Below the pieces are notes generated by a model. That model saw only the letters and a program-made list of their open reading frames with translations. It searched no databases and was not told where the DNA came from. A stretch of 64,000 bases of DNA from Paucibacter sp. PLA-PC-4. GTDB taxonomy: Bacteria; Pseudomonadota; Gammaproteobacteria; Burkholderiales; Burkholderiaceae_C. Shown here one piece after another: positions 42,722 to 52,616 of the stretch (the stretch's first letter is position 1; every line of letters starts with the position of its first letter). A program made the translations under genes and the position numbers. The stretch is taken from assembly GCF_026241155.1 (NCBI RefSeq), contig NZ_JAPFGP010000001.1, positions 1 through 64,000 of the forward strand. The letters are read 5' to 3'.

Positions 42722-43526
42722 GCGCCGCTTTAAGAAGAGATCCCTCTTCCTGATCGCCTACTTGCTGTTCGCGCTGCTGCCCATCTACTGGATGGTCAAT
42801 ATGAGCTTCAAGACGAATGAGGAAATCCTCTCGAGCTTCAGCTTCTTCCCGGACAACTTCACCTGGGCCAACTACGTCACGATCTTCACCGATCCCTCCT
42901 GGTACTCGGGCTATATCAACAGCCTGATCTATGTGGGCATCAACACGGTGATCTCGATCACAGTGGCGCTGCCGGCCGCCTATGCCTTCAGCCGCTACAG
43001 CTTTCTGGGCGACAAGCATGTGTTCTTCTGGCTGCTTACCAACCGGATGACGCCGCCCGCGGTGTTTCTATTGCCCTTCTTCCAGCTCTACACGACGATG
43101 GGCATGATGGACACGCACATCGCGGTGGCGCTGGCGCATCTGCTGTTCAATGTGCCGCTGGCGGTGTGGATTCTGGAGGGCTTTATGAGCGGTATCCCTC
43201 GAGAAATAGACGAGACGGCCTATATCGACGGCTACAGCTTCCCGCGCTTCTTCGTGACCATCTTTCTGCCGCTGATCAAGGCCGGCGTCGGCGTCGCCGC
43301 CTTCTTCTGCTTCATGTTCTCTTGGGTGGAGCTGTTGCTGGCCCGTACCTTGACCAGTGTTAATGCCAAGCCCATCGTCGCGACCATGACCCGCACCGTC
43401 AGCGCCTCCGGCATGGACTGGGCCACCTTGGCCGCAGCCGGCGTGTTGACCATCGTGCCGGGCGCCATCGTGATCTGGTTTGTCCGCCACTACATCGCGA
43501 AGGGTTTCGCGATGGGCCGAGTTTGA
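42714..43526 (+). CDS. glpQ: glycerol ABC transporter permease GlpQ
   Basis: The 270-residue second permease is of the MalG type, with six membrane helices and the loop REIDETAYIDGYSFPRFFVTIFLPL (E-A-A/E-T-A variant). It starts 8 bases inside the glpP 3' end. It forms the translocation pore with GlpP and docks onto the GlpS/GlpT ATPases. Confidence 0.92.
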   Translation: MDERRFKKRSLFLIAYLLFALLPIYWMVNMSFKTNEEILSSFSFFPDNFTWANYVTIFTDPSWYSGYINSLIYVGINTVISITVALPAAYAFSRYSFLGDKHVFFWLLTNRMTPPAVFLLPFFQLYTTMGMMDTHIAVALAHLLFNVPLAVWILEGFMSGIPREIDETAYIDGYSFPRFFVTIFLPLIKAGVGVAAFFCFMFSWVELLLARTLTSVNAKPIVATMTRTVSASGMDWATLAAAGVLTIVPGAIVIWFVRHYIAKGFAMGRV

Positions 43527-43536
43527 GGAGCCGCTG

Positions 43537-43845
43537 ATGTTTGAATGGATGTACTGGACCACGCCGGTCGCCGTGTTCTTTGTCTGCATCGTGCTGATGC
43601 TGGCCGGCATGACGGTGTGGGAGCTCAAGTCACCCACCGTGATGCGCAAGGGCTTTCTGCCGCTGAAGACCACACGCGGTGACCGGCTCTTCATCGGACT
43701 GCTAACGGCCGCCTATATCAACCTGGCCTTTGTCGGCCTGGCCGGCCGCATGGCCGAGTGGTGGGCGCTGGAGAGCGAGCCCAGCATCTGGATCAGCTTC
43801 GTGATCTCGATGGCGGTGCTGGCCCTGATCATGCGAAAAGGCTAG
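43537..43845 (+). CDS. glpU: DUF2160 membrane protein GlpU
   Basis: The 102-residue protein has three hydrophobic helices (about 7-27, 49-66 and 77-95) with a conserved LKSPTVMRKGFLPLKTTRGDRLFIGLL segment between the first two, split here by a charged KTTRGDR loop. DUF2160 genes sit between the permease and binding-protein genes of glycerol ABC operons. Its exact role is unknown. A GAGGAG ribosome site lies 7 bases before the ATG. Confidence 0.9.
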   Translation: MFEWMYWTTPVAVFFVCIVLMLAGMTVWELKSPTVMRKGFLPLKTTRGDRLFIGLLTAAYINLAFVGLAGRMAEWWALESEPSIWISFVISMAVLALIMRKG

Positions 43846-43862
43846 ACAAGTTTGATGGATTC

Positions 43863-43884
43863 GGCCCCCTCCTCCCCCGGGGCC
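43863..43884 (+). other. intercistronic hairpin before glpV
   Basis: GGCCCC (43863-43868) pairs with GGGGCC (43879-43884). It lies between glpU and glpV, 30 bases before the glpV ribosome site, and has no T tract. Such structures often protect or attenuate mRNA to raise the dose of the binding protein relative to the permease. Confidence 0.4.
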
Positions 43885-43926
43885 GCATCACGCTGTTCGG
43901 GGGATTCATCAGAGGAGACAAGAGTA

Positions 43927-45669
<1,743 letters not shown>

Positions 45670-45695
45670 GCACTCGTTGCACGGCCAACCGAAGA

Positions 45696-45730
45696 GAAAA
45701 AGGCGTCGCCCTCAGGCGACGCCTTTTTTC
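45696..45730 (+). terminator. strong rho-independent terminator of the glycerol operon
   Basis: A perfect stem of AAAAAGGCGTCGCC and GGCGACGCCTTTTTT (45697-45710 and 45715-45729) has a CTCA loop and runs into six T residues. It is 27 bases after the glpV stop. Confidence 0.92.
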
Positions 45731-45733
45731 TGG

Positions 45734-45850
45734 GTGTGCCCGGCATGAACGCACCTACTTGGAGGTGAAAGTCCTCTACCAGCCCGGCAAGGGGAATGGT
45801 TAGCCAATGGCAAGGGCTCCGTGGGCGACTGTGGGTTTGAAGGAATCCGG
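45734..45850 (+). mobile_element. 5' fragment of a group II intron
   Basis: The segment opens with GTGTG, the canonical group II intron 5' end. It continues through domain-I-like conserved blocks: a GGAGGTGAAAGTCCTCTACC hairpin, AATGGTTAGCC, GGCAAGGG, GCGACTGTG and GAAGGAATCCGG. It begins four bases after the T run of the glycerol operon terminator, the placement favoured by class C introns. No reverse transcriptase or domain V/VI follows, so only the 5' end survives. Confidence 0.75.
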
Positions 45851-46015
45851 ATGGTCGACGGTTGGATGAAGAGCGAGGGCCACTGCCGCAATCTGATGAA
45901 TCCGGCCTTCAGCGAGCTCGGGCTGGCCTGTGTGCAGCAGAGCCATAGCAATTCCGGCAGCACGGTGAACTGGGCCTGGACCCAGGTGCTGGCAACACCG
46001 CGCAAGGGCCGGCCG
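45851..46015 (+). pseudogene. C-terminal remnant of a CAP/SCP-domain protein
   Basis: Translated from 45851 the sequence reads MVDGWMKSEGHCRNLMNPAF, then SELGLACVQQ and WAWTQVLATPR. It matches the end of extracellular CAP/YkwD proteins (GHCxNLM and a closing WTQ). The first two-thirds of the domain, a signal peptide and a stop are missing. The frame stays open into lepB without a stop codon. The join with the intron fragment indicates an old insertion-deletion event. Confidence 0.65.
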
Positions 46016-46114
46016 ACCATTCATACAACCCAACCCTCTGCTCGCCGCCGCCGGTTCTCGGTGGTCGGCCGGGCCGGCCACACTGGGCGCCATGTTCTTC
46101 TTCGAGCGCTGTCC

Positions 46115-46804
46115 ATGAATGCAGATGTCAAGCCGGACACCAACTGGCTCAAGGCCAACCGGGGCTTCCTCGTCCTCCTGCTGTGCTTCGGTCTGCTGCG
46201 CACGGCCATCGCAGACTGGAACCCGGTGCCCAGCGCCTCGATGCGGCCCAGCATCCTGGAGGGCGATGTGGTGCTGGTGAACCGGCTTGCCTATGACGCC
46301 AAGCTGCCGCTCAGCGAGATCAGCCTGGCCCGGCTCGGCGAGCCGCAGCGAGGCGACATCGTCACCTTTGCCGCGCCGACGACCGGCGTGCTGCTGATCA
46401 AGCGCCTGGTGGCGCTGCCGGGCGACACGGTCGAGCTGCGCGACGGCCGCCTGCTGATCAACGGCGAGGCGGCGCATTACAGCGCTGCGGAGGCGGCGCT
46501 CGAAACCCTGGGGCCCTACCGGGTAATGGCGGCGACTCGCAGCACCGAGACGGTGGCGGGCAGCAGCCGTCGCGTCCAGCATCTGTCGGGCCTGGACGCT
46601 GCCGGGCAGTTCGGGCCGCTGCGGGTGCCGGCGGAGCACTACTTCATGCTGGGCGACAACCGCGACAACAGCGTGGACTCGCGCTTCATCGGCGCTGTGC
46701 CGCGCCGCCTGCTGGTGGGCCGGGCTCATCACATCTTGCTGTCGGCCGACATCACCGACCGCTGGCAGCCGCGCTGGGAGCGCGTGGCGGCGGCGCTGCG
46801 CTGA
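46115..46804 (+). CDS. lepB: signal peptidase I
   Basis: The 229-residue enzyme has one membrane helix (about 15-33), the catalytic serine S42 in PSASM and the general base K96 in LLIKRLVALPGD. Box E is GDNRDNSVDSRFIG. It cleaves signal peptides at the outer face of the inner membrane. With one membrane helix, it is shorter than the usual housekeeping LepB, so it may be an additional paralogue. The ATG at 46115 starts just ahead of the membrane helix. Confidence 0.9.
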   Translation: MNADVKPDTNWLKANRGFLVLLLCFGLLRTAIADWNPVPSASMRPSILEGDVVLVNRLAYDAKLPLSEISLARLGEPQRGDIVTFAAPTTGVLLIKRLVALPGDTVELRDGRLLINGEAAHYSAAEAALETLGPYRVMAATRSTETVAGSSRRVQHLSGLDAAGQFGPLRVPAEHYFMLGDNRDNSVDSRFIGAVPRRLLVGRAHHILLSADITDRWQPRWERVAAALR

Positions 46805-46851
46805 TGGCGGTCCGCCGCAGGGCGGCATCGTCTGTCCGGGCGATGACGGCG

Positions 46852-47319
46852 TCAGACCGTCAGCACCGCCAGCATGTCCTGACCCTCCGCATCCAGCCCC
46901 TGCTCGACGAAGCCGTGACGGGCATAGAGCCGGCATGAGCCTTCGTTGCCCGGGTGGTAACAGATCTCGATCTCGCGCAGCCCTGGCCGCTTGCGGATCT
47001 CGTCGATCGCCAGTTGCAGCGCCCGGCTACCCAGCCCCTGGCCCTGCAGCGGGGCGCTAACCATGAAGCGCCAGATCGAGATGCGCTCGGCCGTCTCGGG
47101 CACCCACATCATGAAGCCGGCGACCTGCTCGCCGAGGTAGATGGCGCGCACGACGTAGCCGGGGTTGTAGGCCGCCTCGACCAGGGACCAGCAGTTGTCG
47201 GCCAGCATGCGCTGCTGCTCGGGCGGCAGCGGCAGGTCGCAGACGGCCTCGTAATTGTCTTTCGTCACCGGCCGCAGACTGATCTCGGCCGGGTCCGGGC
47301 GTCTTGCCGGGTTTGTCAT
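46852..47319 (-). CDS. GNAT-family N-acetyltransferase
   Basis: The 155-residue protein has the acetyl-CoA loop LQGQGLGSRALQLAIDEI after the beta4 strand RFMVSAP, and a C-terminal GSCRLYARHGFVEQ. The start at 47319 (MTNPARR) has a GGAGG site about 9 bases upstream, so it is preferred over a start 16 codons earlier. The EAVCDLPLPPEQ opening is typical of spermidine-type GNATs, but the substrate is unproven. Confidence 0.87.
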   Translation of the reverse strand: MTNPARRPDPAEISLRPVTKDNYEAVCDLPLPPEQQRMLADNCWSLVEAAYNPGYVVRAIYLGEQVAGFMMWVPETAERISIWRFMVSAPLQGQGLGSRALQLAIDEIRKRPGLREIEICYHPGNEGSCRLYARHGFVEQGLDAEGQDMLAVLTV

Positions 47320-47476
47320 TGCTGGTGTTCCTCCGGCCGTAATTGTCGGGGCGCCGTGGCGCTCCATGCCTCAGTCATTCTTTTTTGGCAAGCTCCCATG
47401 AGCAAAGGCAACAGTGCGGCTTGCCGACGCACCGCCTTGGGTCATACTGGGCTTGCAATAAGAGAACTGCCTAGGG

Positions 47477-48568
47477 ATGTCTATGACGAGCAATACACGA
47501 ACATCCACAGGCCTTTCCAGTGTGCTCAAGCAATTGGGGAAGATGACGGCGATCCGCGACACCTACCTGGTGGAGCAAAGCCTGCTGCGCACCTTGGGGC
47601 CTTTGTTGGGGGTCAGCGAGACCTCGCTGTACCGGGTCGACGAGCATGGCGAGATCCTGCGGACGCTGCATCACTCGCGCCGCATTGAGGCGCAGCAAGA
47701 CGGCGTGCAGCGCGTCGCCGAGCAGGTCGAAGAGCTCACCAACGAGCAGTGCCTGCCAGAGGAGGTGCAGGCCCTTTTTGAGAATGTCCGTATGCTGGAT
47801 AAGTCTTGCAGCCGTGTTGACAGTGAGAACGGCTTCATCGTCTGCTACCCCATCCACGGTGGCGGCGAGATCTGCGGCTATTTCCTGCTGCGGCGCGAGC
47901 GCGAGATCACGCCGATGGAAGACGCCATCGTGCTGGGGGTGCTGGAGGTGTTCAATAACTTCTATGCCCTGCTCGATACCAGCCAGCGCGACCGCCTGAC
48001 CGGCCTGCTGAACCGCTACTCGCTGGAGCTCAATCTCGACCGCCTTTGGAGCCTGCTCCATGCGCGCATGCACGAGCCGGCGCCGGCGGAGCCCGGCCCG
48101 GCCCGGCGCGATCCGGTGCCGCAGCGGTACTGGCTTGGCGTAATGGATGTGGACTACTTCAAGAAGATCAACGACGGCTACGGCCACGTGATTGGTGACG
48201 AGGTGTTGATCGTCGTGGCCCGGTTGCTGAAGGCGGCTTTTCGGCGCTCCGATCTGATCTACCGCTACGGCGGCGAGGAGTTCATCGCCATCATCGCGGC
48301 TAATGATCTGGAGTCGGCGACACTGGCTTTCGAGCGCGCTCGCAAGAAGATCGAGAGCTTCAAGTTCCCCCGCGTCGGCCAGGTCACGATCAGCGGCGGC
48401 TTCAGCGGCGCTGATCCGGTGGTGCTGCCGCAGGAAGTCATTAACCGCGCAGACAGCGCGCTCTACGAAGCCAAGCGGGGCGGTCGCAACCGCATATGCC
48501 ACTACGAGAGCTTGATCCAGCAGGGCTCACTGAAAGAGGTCAGTCCGGGCAGCGTCGATCTGTTCTGA
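47477..48568 (+). CDS. diguanylate cyclase with N-terminal GAF-like domain
   Basis: The 363-residue protein has a GAF-like sensor (about residues 20-165) followed by a GGDEF domain. It has the RLTGLLNR start, the active-site motif YRYGGEEF near residue 264, and GGFSGADPVVLPQEVINRADSALYEAKRGGRNR at the end. It should make cyclic di-GMP. No RxxD product-inhibition site is obvious before the active-site motif. Start is 47477 or, with the AGGG site at 47473, 47483. Confidence 0.9.
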   Translation: MSMTSNTRTSTGLSSVLKQLGKMTAIRDTYLVEQSLLRTLGPLLGVSETSLYRVDEHGEILRTLHHSRRIEAQQDGVQRVAEQVEELTNEQCLPEEVQALFENVRMLDKSCSRVDSENGFIVCYPIHGGGEICGYFLLRREREITPMEDAIVLGVLEVFNNFYALLDTSQRDRLTGLLNRYSLELNLDRLWSLLHARMHEPAPAEPGPARRDPVPQRYWLGVMDVDYFKKINDGYGHVIGDEVLIVVARLLKAAFRRSDLIYRYGGEEFIAIIAANDLESATLAFERARKKIESFKFPRVGQVTISGGFSGADPVVLPQEVINRADSALYEAKRGGRNRICHYESLIQQGSLKEVSPGSVDLF

Positions 48569-48580
48569 GCGGGCTGCGGC

Positions 48581-48973
48581 TCAGCGTCGCGATTTGGCAG
48601 CGGCCTTCGCCGCCTGGCCGGCCTCGGCTGCCTCGAAGGCCAGCTCCAGGTACTCGCGCACATTCTTCTTGAACAGATCGCCGATCTTCTCCAGCTTGAT
48701 GTGACGCCGGTGCTTGCCCTCGCCCTCCAGCACCTGGTGCCGGTCGGCCAATGCGGTCCCCTGGCTGAACTCCAGCGCCAGATGGCGCTCGTAGGAGAAC
48801 AGCGCGCAGACAGGCGCGCCAGCCGAGAACATCAAGCCGCCGTAGCGCACCTCCTCGCGCAGCCGCGGGCCGGCGGTGTGGATCAGCTTGCGCACCCGCT
48901 CCACCAGCTCGTATCGCTGTGGGTCGACACGGCGCAGCTCGTTCAGGAAATCATCAACGGGTTCGGGATTCAT
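48581..48973 (-). CDS. DUF1801-domain protein
   Basis: The 130-residue protein has the DUF1801/YdhG-like pattern YELVERVRKLIHTAGPRLREEVRYGGLMFSAGAPVCAL, split over beta strands, and a C-terminal KKNVREYLELAFEAAEA. The fold is the iron-chaperone-like one of frataxin relatives. The function is unknown. It is convergent with the GGDEF gene and 50 bases after the dehydrogenase gene on the same strand. Confidence 0.8.
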   Translation of the reverse strand: MNPEPVDDFLNELRRVDPQRYELVERVRKLIHTAGPRLREEVRYGGLMFSAGAPVCALFSYERHLALEFSQGTALADRHQVLEGEGKHRRHIKLEKIGDLFKKNVREYLELAFEAAEAGQAAKAAAKSRR

Positions 48974-49023
48974 CGCGGGGCGGGGCAGGCGCTTGCAAAC
49001 ACAAGCGTCGATTGCACCACAGC

Positions 49024-50034
49024 TCAGGGCACCGGATGCAGCGGCCGCCCCGTGCGCTCGAAGCTCTGCAGATTGGCCATCGTGGTGTCGGCGATCGCGC
49101 TCAGCGCGTCGGCGGTGAAGAAGCCCTGGTGGCCGGTGATCAGCACATTCGGGAAGGTCAGCAGCCGCGCGAACACATCGTCCTGCAAGGCCTCGGCCGA
49201 GAGGTCGCGGAAGAACAGTGAACCCTCTTCCTCGTAGACATCCAGGCCCAGCCCGCCCAGCTGCCCGGTCTTCAGCGCCGCGATCGCCGCGCCAGCATCG
49301 ACCACCGCCCCTCGGCTTGTGTTCAGCAGCACAGCGCCGCGCTTCATGCCGGCCATCGCGGCCGCGTCGATCAGGTGCTTGGTCTGTGGCGTCAGTGGGC
49401 AGTGCAGGCTCACCACATCGCTGGCCGCCAGCAGCTCGGCCAGCGAGGCCACATAACGCATGCCCATGGCCTCGCAAGCCGGATTCGGCTGCGGATCCAG
49501 GCCCAACAGCCGGCAGCCAAAGCCCGGCCCCAGGATGCGTGCAAAGCACTCGCCGATCTTGCCGGTGCCCACCACGCCCACGGTGCGCCCGTGCAGATCG
49601 AAGCCCAGCAGCCCGTCGAGTGCGAAATTGCCTTCGCGCACCCGGGCGTGCGCGCGGTGGATCTTTCGGTTCAGCGTCAGCAGTAAGGCTACCGTGTGCT
49701 CGGCTACCGCATGCGGTGAGTACTCCGGCACCCGCCCCACCTGCAGCCCGAGCCTTGCCGCCGCCGCCAGGTCCACCTGGTTGAAGCCGGCGCAGCGCAG
49801 CACGACCAGTCGCACACCCAGCTGATGCAGCCGCTCCAGCACCGGCGCGTCCAGCCTGTCATTGACGAAGGCGCACACTGCCTGCGCCCCGGCGGCGGTC
49901 GCCGCGGTGTTCAGGTCCAGGCCGGCATCGAGATAGGTGAAGTGGTAGTGCGTACCCCCCGGATCGGCGGCCAGCCGCGCACGTTCGAGGAACTCCCGGT
50001 CGTAGGGGCGGGTGCTGAAGATGGTGAGGTTCAT
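49024..50034 (-). CDS. 2-hydroxyacid dehydrogenase (D-lactate dehydrogenase-like)
   Basis: The 336-residue enzyme has the NAD site GVVGTGKIGECFARI, the substrate arginine in LLNTSRGAVVD and the catalytic His in ITGHQGFFT. The opening MNLTIFSTRPYDREFLE and the RCAGFNQVDL block match fermentative D-lactate dehydrogenases (LdhA). It would interconvert pyruvate and D-lactate. A related substrate is possible. Confidence 0.9.
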   Translation of the reverse strand: MNLTIFSTRPYDREFLERARLAADPGGTHYHFTYLDAGLDLNTAATAAGAQAVCAFVNDRLDAPVLERLHQLGVRLVVLRCAGFNQVDLAAAARLGLQVGRVPEYSPHAVAEHTVALLLTLNRKIHRAHARVREGNFALDGLLGFDLHGRTVGVVGTGKIGECFARILGPGFGCRLLGLDPQPNPACEAMGMRYVASLAELLAASDVVSLHCPLTPQTKHLIDAAAMAGMKRGAVLLNTSRGAVVDAGAAIAALKTGQLGGLGLDVYEEEGSLFFRDLSAEALQDDVFARLLTFPNVLITGHQGFFTADALSAIADTTMANLQSFERTGRPLHPVP

Positions 50035-50054
50035 GCGGCACCGTAGCACGAGGC

Positions 50055-50597
50055 TCAGCGGGAAGTCGGTGCGCTGAGCGAGTGATCGTCGTGCACGAAG
50101 TGTCGAATGGCGGCGTCGCCGCTGGGCTCGCTGAGCTGGCCGGCGAGGACGGCGGGGCGCAGATCCAGGCCGGCCAGTTCATTGCGGTGAAACCAGCGGA
50201 AGCTCAGGGTCACTGCCGTGGCGGTGTCGCCGTTGAGGCCGCCGCTGTGTTCCCAGCGCTCGAACGAGGGCATCCCCAGCAATGCCGACCCGTCCGGCAG
50301 GGCGACCGCGAAATGCAGTTCCAGCCCATGCTGTTGCCGCCCGCGATAGCTGAACAGGTTCTCGACCACCGACTCCAGCCGCTCCACCCGAACCTCGCTG
50401 CCGAGTTCTTCATGCATCTCGCGGCGCACCGCCGCCTCCGCTGTCTCGCCGATCTCGACCCGGCCGCCAGGTAAGGCCCAGAACGGATCGTCGCCGACGC
50501 GATGAAGCAGCACGCGCTCGCCATCACGGATGATGGCAGCTGCGCGCAGGTGAAAGCGCCAGGGGCCGGCGTCGAAGGAAATCATGGTGGCGCTCAT
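50055..50597 (-). CDS. NUDIX hydrolase
   Basis: The 180-residue protein has the full Nudix box GGRVEIGETAEAAVRREMHEELG, that is G-x5-E-x7-R-E-x2-E-E-x-G, near residues 44-66. It cleaves nucleoside diphosphates linked to another moiety. The start is at 50597, with an alternative at 50585 (MISF). It sits 20 bases from the dehydrogenase gene in the same direction and may be cotranscribed with it. Confidence 0.9.
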   Translation of the reverse strand: MSATMISFDAGPWRFHLRAAAIIRDGERVLLHRVGDDPFWALPGGRVEIGETAEAAVRREMHEELGSEVRVERLESVVENLFSYRGRQQHGLELHFAVALPDGSALLGMPSFERWEHSGGLNGDTATAVTLSFRWFHRNELAGLDLRPAVLAGQLSEPSGDAAIRHFVHDDHSLSAPTSR

Positions 50598-50653
50598 CGT
50601 CAGTGCGGCAGGCTGTAGAGCATTTTGCTATCAGTGCGGACAAAGATGCCGTT

Positions 50654-51213
50654 TTATTCCGACTCATCGAGCAGTCGCTCTGTGCTTGTTTCATCGAGTC
50701 GAGGGTCGAGAAGCGCTCTGACCTCGCCAACCAACGTCTTGGTCTTGGCCGGTCTGTGCCTGCCTTGGCGCACCAAGTAAGCCAAGGCGACCGACACCTT
50801 CTCGTCGTCAGGTTCAGCAATGCCTGTCTTGCCAGCAAGCGCAGGGATGTCCTGAATGGACAGGATGCGCGGGACTCTTAAACCCTTGTCGTTCATCTGA
50901 TGCGAGATCAGCGGATCCTTGCCGCGGTTGCTGGTAACCACATGAAAGAACACACCCGGCTCCGCCTCTGCCAGTTCGCCGATGTAGTGAGTAACGTGAA
51001 AGTCCAGCGAGTTGTTGCCGGTGCCACCAATCCCGAGTTAGCGGACATCATCGCCTTTGCACTGGACGGCCGTCACCAGATCAAATTCACCTTGGGCTGG
51101 TTGTCGCCGACGAACACGATGACCTTGAAGCAGGGCGACGTCAACAGTTCCACCATCGACGGCTGCACGTTCTCGTAGTCAATGAGGATGTAGTTGGTCT
51201 TGATGATGTTCAC
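50654..51213 (-). pseudogene. PIN-domain (NYN-like) protein gene with several lesions
   Basis: Translated on the minus strand, the 5' part reads TNYILIDYENVQPSMVELL then KVIVFVGDNQPKVN, the start of a PIN-like RNase. Near 51075 the frame shifts. The following frame carries DLVTAVQCKGDDVR, then an in-frame stop at about 51042, then LGIGGTGNNSLDFHVTHYIG, AEPGVFFHVVTSNRGKDPL and a C-terminal part to 50654. The expected start codon, ahead of KTNY, is ATC (51204-51202). Start loss, frameshift and nonsense together mark decay. Confidence 0.7.
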
Positions 51214-51387
51214 TTCCTGTCGGCCGCCAGTCCAGTCGAGTCGGTGCTGAGGCTGCTGGTATTGCGGCACTTGTGAATCAGTCCAGCGGCGGCAAATCAC
51301 CGCCGATGGACTTACAACCGATACTTGTCGCGCAGAATGCATTAAAAGCACGACCGTCACCACGCGGAGTGAAGGAGGCCACCGCCC

Positions 51388-51867
51388 ATGCACCCCATCA
51401 AGACGCTTCGGTACTGTCTCCCCGCCATGGCATTCGCGGCCTGCACCGCTCAGGCCCAAGCGCTCGATAAGTCCCGCATCGTCTACCGCTGCGAGCACCA
51501 AGGCAAGGTCATGTATGCCGACGAGCCTTGCGTTGGCGCCAAGGAGGTCGATGTCACGCCGACCCAGGGCCTGGACAAGTCCAGCGGCGTGAGCCGCAAG
51601 GGCGCCGAGGTGCGGCGCGATGAGCATCGGCGTCAGCTGGTACAGGCGATCAAACCGCTGGATGGGCGCATGGACGAGAAGCGCTTTGATCAGCTGGTCC
51701 ATCGCCAGCCGCTGAGCCCCGAGGCCCAGCGCGCCTGCCGCCAGCTTGATCGGCAGTTGCCGCAGCTCAAGTCCGCCGAGGCGAGCGCCACCACCGAATC
51801 CGGCAAGGCCCTGGCCGAAGTGAACCTGTTCCGCGCCCGCAAGGCCTTCAAGGATCTGCGCTGCTAG
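51388..51867 (+). CDS. exported DUF4124-domain protein
   Basis: The 159-residue protein has a signal peptide ending AQAQA and a DUF4124 motif RIVYRCEHQGKVMYADEPC, with two cysteines that likely form a disulfide. The rest is charged and helical (RRDEHRRQLVQAIKPLDGRMDEKRFDQLV). The function is unknown. A GAAGGAGG site precedes the ATG. It is convergent with the mini-chemoreceptor gene. Confidence 0.85.
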   Translation: MHPIKTLRYCLPAMAFAACTAQAQALDKSRIVYRCEHQGKVMYADEPCVGAKEVDVTPTQGLDKSSGVSRKGAEVRRDEHRRQLVQAIKPLDGRMDEKRFDQLVHRQPLSPEAQRACRQLDRQLPQLKSAEASATTESGKALAEVNLFRARKAFKDLRC

Positions 51868-52481
51868 CTTGGCCCGCGCTCCGCCAGCGCCACCGCCTTG
51901 TGCGACAGCCCGTCGATCTCATGCGTGATGCCCGACAGCACATTGGCGACGACCGCGAACTCGCGGCCGTGCTGGCCGGCACGGGCGGCCATGACCTGGG
52001 CGTTGAAGCTGACGATCTTGGCTTCGCGGGCGACGGTCTGGATCGAAGCGACGATGCCGGAAAGCTCCTTCATCATCGCGTCGGACCTAGCCTTGCCGAT
52101 CTGGTCGAAAGTGGTGGTGGCGGTATTTAGCGCTTCCAGCGCGGCGTCGGTGCCGTCCACCAATTGCGCCAGGGCGTCCTGCACGCGCGGGCTGGCGCGC
52201 TCGGCCAGGTTCAGTGTGGTGCCGACCTGGCGGGCGAAGACGTCGATCACCGGGGCTACGCCCTGCGGGCCCTGATAGGTCAGACCCACTCGCTCGGCGT
52301 CGGCCGCCGCCATCTGCTGCGGTGCCTGCAGCACCAGCTTTTGCTGGCTCTCAGTGAACAGGGTCAACGAGGCGCGCGCTGCCTTCAGTTGCGGTGTGCT
52401 GCCGCCGGCGGCAAGCACGGTCTGCAGGACCATGCGCTGCGACAACATGCGCTGGCGCGCTGCCGGGTTGATCAGGGACAT
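51864..52481 (-). CDS. soluble chemoreceptor-like protein with PilJ-type sensor
   Basis: The 205-residue protein has the type IV pilus chemotaxis sensor motif INPAARQRMLSQRM at its start, a helical body, and a C-terminal segment AKIVSFNAQVMAARAGQHGREFAVVA matching the conserved tip of methyl-accepting chemotaxis proteins. There are no membrane helices and no methylation region. The gene is far shorter than a normal receptor (about 500-700 residues). The start at 52481 begins the motif. Confidence 0.75.
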   Translation of the reverse strand: MSLINPAARQRMLSQRMVLQTVLAAGGSTPQLKAARASLTLFTESQQKLVLQAPQQMAAADAERVGLTYQGPQGVAPVIDVFARQVGTTLNLAERASPRVQDALAQLVDGTDAALEALNTATTTFDQIGKARSDAMMKELSGIVASIQTVAREAKIVSFNAQVMAARAGQHGREFAVVANVLSGITHEIDGLSHKAVALAERGPS

Positions 52482-52616
52482 CTCATTGCTGCGGCTATGG
52501 GAGGAGGGTGGATGGGGCATGCCAGGATCAAACAAGCCCCGGGCCATAGCAGCCCGCACTCTGTGACGAAAGCCGCGCTCGGCGTCGGTTGCATAGCCCA
52601 TGTCATCATTCCGCCC

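Noticed and set aside
45821-46804. Single fused protein of the CAP remnant and signal peptidase
   Set aside because: The frame stays open by chance between them, but the linking sequence is not conserved-looking and signal peptidase has its own start next to its membrane helix.
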